NCBI GenBank assembly: GCA_016929355.1 | Contig: JAFGJA010000275.1 | Span: 1-6,916, forward strand | Origin: Anaerolineae bacterium | GTDB taxonomy: Bacteria; Chloroflexota; Anaerolineae; Aggregatilineales; Aggregatilineaceae | Direction of reading: 5' to 3' | Length of the DNA: 6,916 nt | Part shown: positions 6,123 through 6,916 of the stretch, in pieces | Position numbering within the stretch: position 1 is the stretch's first letter | Layout: every line of letters begins with the position of its first letter | The notes under the pieces: model-generated | Seen by the model: the letters and a program-made list of their open reading frames with translations, nothing else | Databases searched by the model: none | What the model was told of the DNA's origin: nothing | Position numbers and translations under genes: made by a program

Positions 6123-6146
6123 AACGATGAGGTCAATGGTTTTTTC

Positions 6147-6200
6147 GTAGGGCGGGGCTTGCTCCGGCCAGGCATGGGGTAGCGCAAGCCCTACCCCTAC
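6147..6200. repeat. GC-rich imperfect hairpin, second repeat type
   Basis: The left arm GTAGGGCGGGGCTTGC (6147-6162) and right arm GCAAGCCCTACCCCTAC (6184-6200) are nearly complementary, with a 21-nt loop. T-rich (6140-6145) and A-rich (6201-6204) flanks extend the stem. No T run follows the stem on either strand, so it is not a typical intrinsic terminator. It fills the gap between the convergent kinase and 97-residue genes. Its sequence resembles small dispersed palindromic repeats of bacterial intergenic DNA, but no second copy is in this window. Confidence 0.6.
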
Positions 6201-6230
6201 AAAACCCTGGTGAATTTACGCGAGTATGTA

Positions 6231-6524
6231 CTAGCCAAACCGGTGATGCAGCGTGAGCCAGATCGTCGCCTGTGTATGGTGGATGATACAGCGATAATCC
6301 TCGACATCCCACGCCGGTGTAGATCGGAAAGCCGCGCGTGGAATAGTGCGCCCCCCCTGGCTGTAGAGGTGCAATTCCACCTGCACGCCAAAGCGTTGGT
6401 TGTAGGTGGTGCGATGTGTGCTCAAACTCCAACCGAGGATGGTGCGGGCCGCGCGCAAGACAAAATCCGGGGTATCGACGCGGCGCGTCGTAGCTGCTTG
6501 CTGCTGGGGCGTTGGTTCACTCAT
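6231..6524 (-). CDS. Hypothetical 97-residue protein, translationally coupled
   Basis: The family is not recognised. The start is ATG at 6524 (MSEPTPQQQ); GAGG (6531-6534) lies 6 nt upstream, and the ATG overlaps the TGA of the preceding 79-residue gene in an 8-nt ATGAGTGA overlap, which suggests coupled translation. An in-frame ATG 11 codons upstream lacks this support. There is no signal peptide or membrane segment. The N-terminal ~18 residues are polar and Gln-rich. The rest (RAARTILGWSLSTHRTTYNQRFGVQVELHLYSQGG and on) alternates polar and hydrophobic residues and is His- and Arg-rich near the end, compatible with a small alpha/beta protein. No enzyme motif is seen. It could be a degenerate gene, but the overlap with its neighbour argues that it is real. 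Confidence 0.6.
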   Translation of the reverse strand: MSEPTPQQQAATTRRVDTPDFVLRAARTILGWSLSTHRTTYNQRFGVQVELHLYSQGGRTIPRAAFRSTPAWDVEDYRCIIHHTQATIWLTLHHRFG

Positions 6525-6756
6525 CAATTTCCTCTTCCGCGTGTAGCTTTTTTGCATTTTGATTTTCAGCCTCGTGCCGATTGGATCGGTGCAGCATCAA
6601 GGCTGTCCAGAGCACCCAGATCGCGCACACAATCTGTCCCGCCAGATAGAAACTATTATCACGATGCAGCGCCGCGCTCACACTGAACACGACCAACCCA
6701 ATCAGCGCGATCCCATCCAGGACCAGCATGATTATCAATCGCAGACGTGGGGACAT
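6517..6756 (-). CDS. Hypothetical small membrane protein (79 residues, two TM segments)
   Basis: This is an unrecognised inner-membrane protein. Residues ~6-29 (LRLIIMLVLDGIALIGLVVFSVSA) and ~36-56 (FYLAGQIVCAIWVLWTALMLH) are hydrophobic helices joined by a short HRDNS loop. Positive residues (SPRLR at the start, HRSNRH after helix 2) suggest both ends face the cytoplasm. The C-terminal ~20 residues are charged (KKLHAEEEIDE). The ATG at 6756 has no ribosome binding site at normal spacing; the nearest purine run (GGAAAGGGG) is about 14 nt away. A TATACT on the same strand lies only 7 nt ahead, so the message may be leaderless. The gene overlaps the start of the 97-residue gene, so the two probably form an operon. 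Confidence 0.65.
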   Translation of the reverse strand: MSPRLRLIIMLVLDGIALIGLVVFSVSAALHRDNSFYLAGQIVCAIWVLWTALMLHRSNRHEAENQNAKKLHAEEEIDE

Positions 6757-6762
6757 AATTTC

Positions 6763-6797
6763 AGTATACCCCTTTCCTGTATGTTGCTTAGATTATA
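6763..6797 (-). promoter_or_regulatory. Two stacked -10 elements ahead of the small-gene operon
   Basis: On the minus strand there is TATAAT (complement of 6792-6797) and, closer to the gene, TATACT (complement of 6763-6768). The first would give a leader of about 28 nt; the second would start transcription at or beside the ATG at 6756. No convincing -35 hexamers are seen for either. Confidence 0.4.
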
Positions 6798-6905
6798 CCT
6801 CGGTTCGCGCGCCGATGACCCCTGATCACAAATTAAGGTGAGATCAAAATCTGATACAAATTCTGTAACCAAACTGTCTGAATAGTGTCCCAGGGTCTAA
6901 ATTGA

Positions 6906-6914
6906 TGATATACT
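6906..6914 (+). promoter_or_regulatory. Extended -10 promoter-like site pointing out of the window
   Basis: TGATATACT fits an extended -10 (TGn followed by TATACT) on the plus strand. It would drive a gene starting past the window edge and divergent from the small-gene operon. The stretch from 6757 to here contains no gene. Confidence 0.3.
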
Positions 6915-6916
6915 AA

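Noticed and set aside
6123..6146. Terminator behind the histidine kinase at the TTTTTT run (6140-6145)
   Set aside because: No stable stem directly precedes the T run; it instead forms the left flank of the 6147-6200 hairpin.
6133..6432. Minus-strand 99-codon frame overlapping the 97-residue gene
   Set aside because: It runs through the 6147-6200 hairpin and has no ribosome binding site. The alternative frame has a coupled start and GAGG site.

Overview
The window reads as a piece of bacterial chromosome, most likely from the Chloroflexota (Anaerolineae-like). This is inference. It rests on moderate GC content, a pair of secreted acidic paralogues sharing a Cys-x7-Cys N-terminal motif (CNGLSEADC), a PPC-type C-terminal domain, an HYG-type metal-binding-like periplasmic protein, and GC-rich interspersed palindromic repeats behind genes. 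No rRNA, tRNA, CRISPR array, transposase or phage gene is visible.

Layout. Positions 1-1510 (minus strand) hold a secreted 484-residue protein with a terminator directly behind it (1-31). Positions 1688-2668 (minus) hold its shorter 326-residue paralogue, which has its own terminator (1616-1652) and a promoter-like site (2744-2773). The 328 bases between that gene and folE contain no gene; they hold the promoter, a minus-strand terminator (2807-2843) and a 102-bp palindromic repeat doublet (2899-3000). folE (GTP cyclohydrolase I, 2997-3692, minus) is transcribed divergently from a membrane-anchored 350-residue protein (3934-4986, plus) with two HYG-like half-domains. The 241-bp gap between them carries promoter-like sites and an 8-bp inverted repeat. 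Behind the plus-strand gene lies a second copy of the repeat doublet (5024-5114) in inverted orientation. Each doublet therefore stands immediately 3' of a gene, facing the same way relative to transcription. Next comes an orphan membrane histidine kinase (5196-6122, plus), a different GC-rich hairpin repeat (6147-6200), and a minus-strand pair of small overlapping genes (79 and 97 residues) of unknown function. The last 160 bases are non-coding and carry promoter-like sites, one of them pointing out of the window.

How the genes work together. There is no complete pathway here. FolE makes dihydroneopterin triphosphate for folate or other pterin and deazapurine products, but no other pathway gene is present. 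The two paralogues look like envelope proteins that arose by tandem duplication, one of which gained or lost a PPC domain. The kinase has no response regulator in view. The most notable non-coding structure is the inverted pair of repeat doublets bracketing the folE/HYG-protein segment, with the folE stop codon lying inside one of them. I see ordinary genes and interesting repeats, but no convincing new defence, mobile or biosynthetic system.
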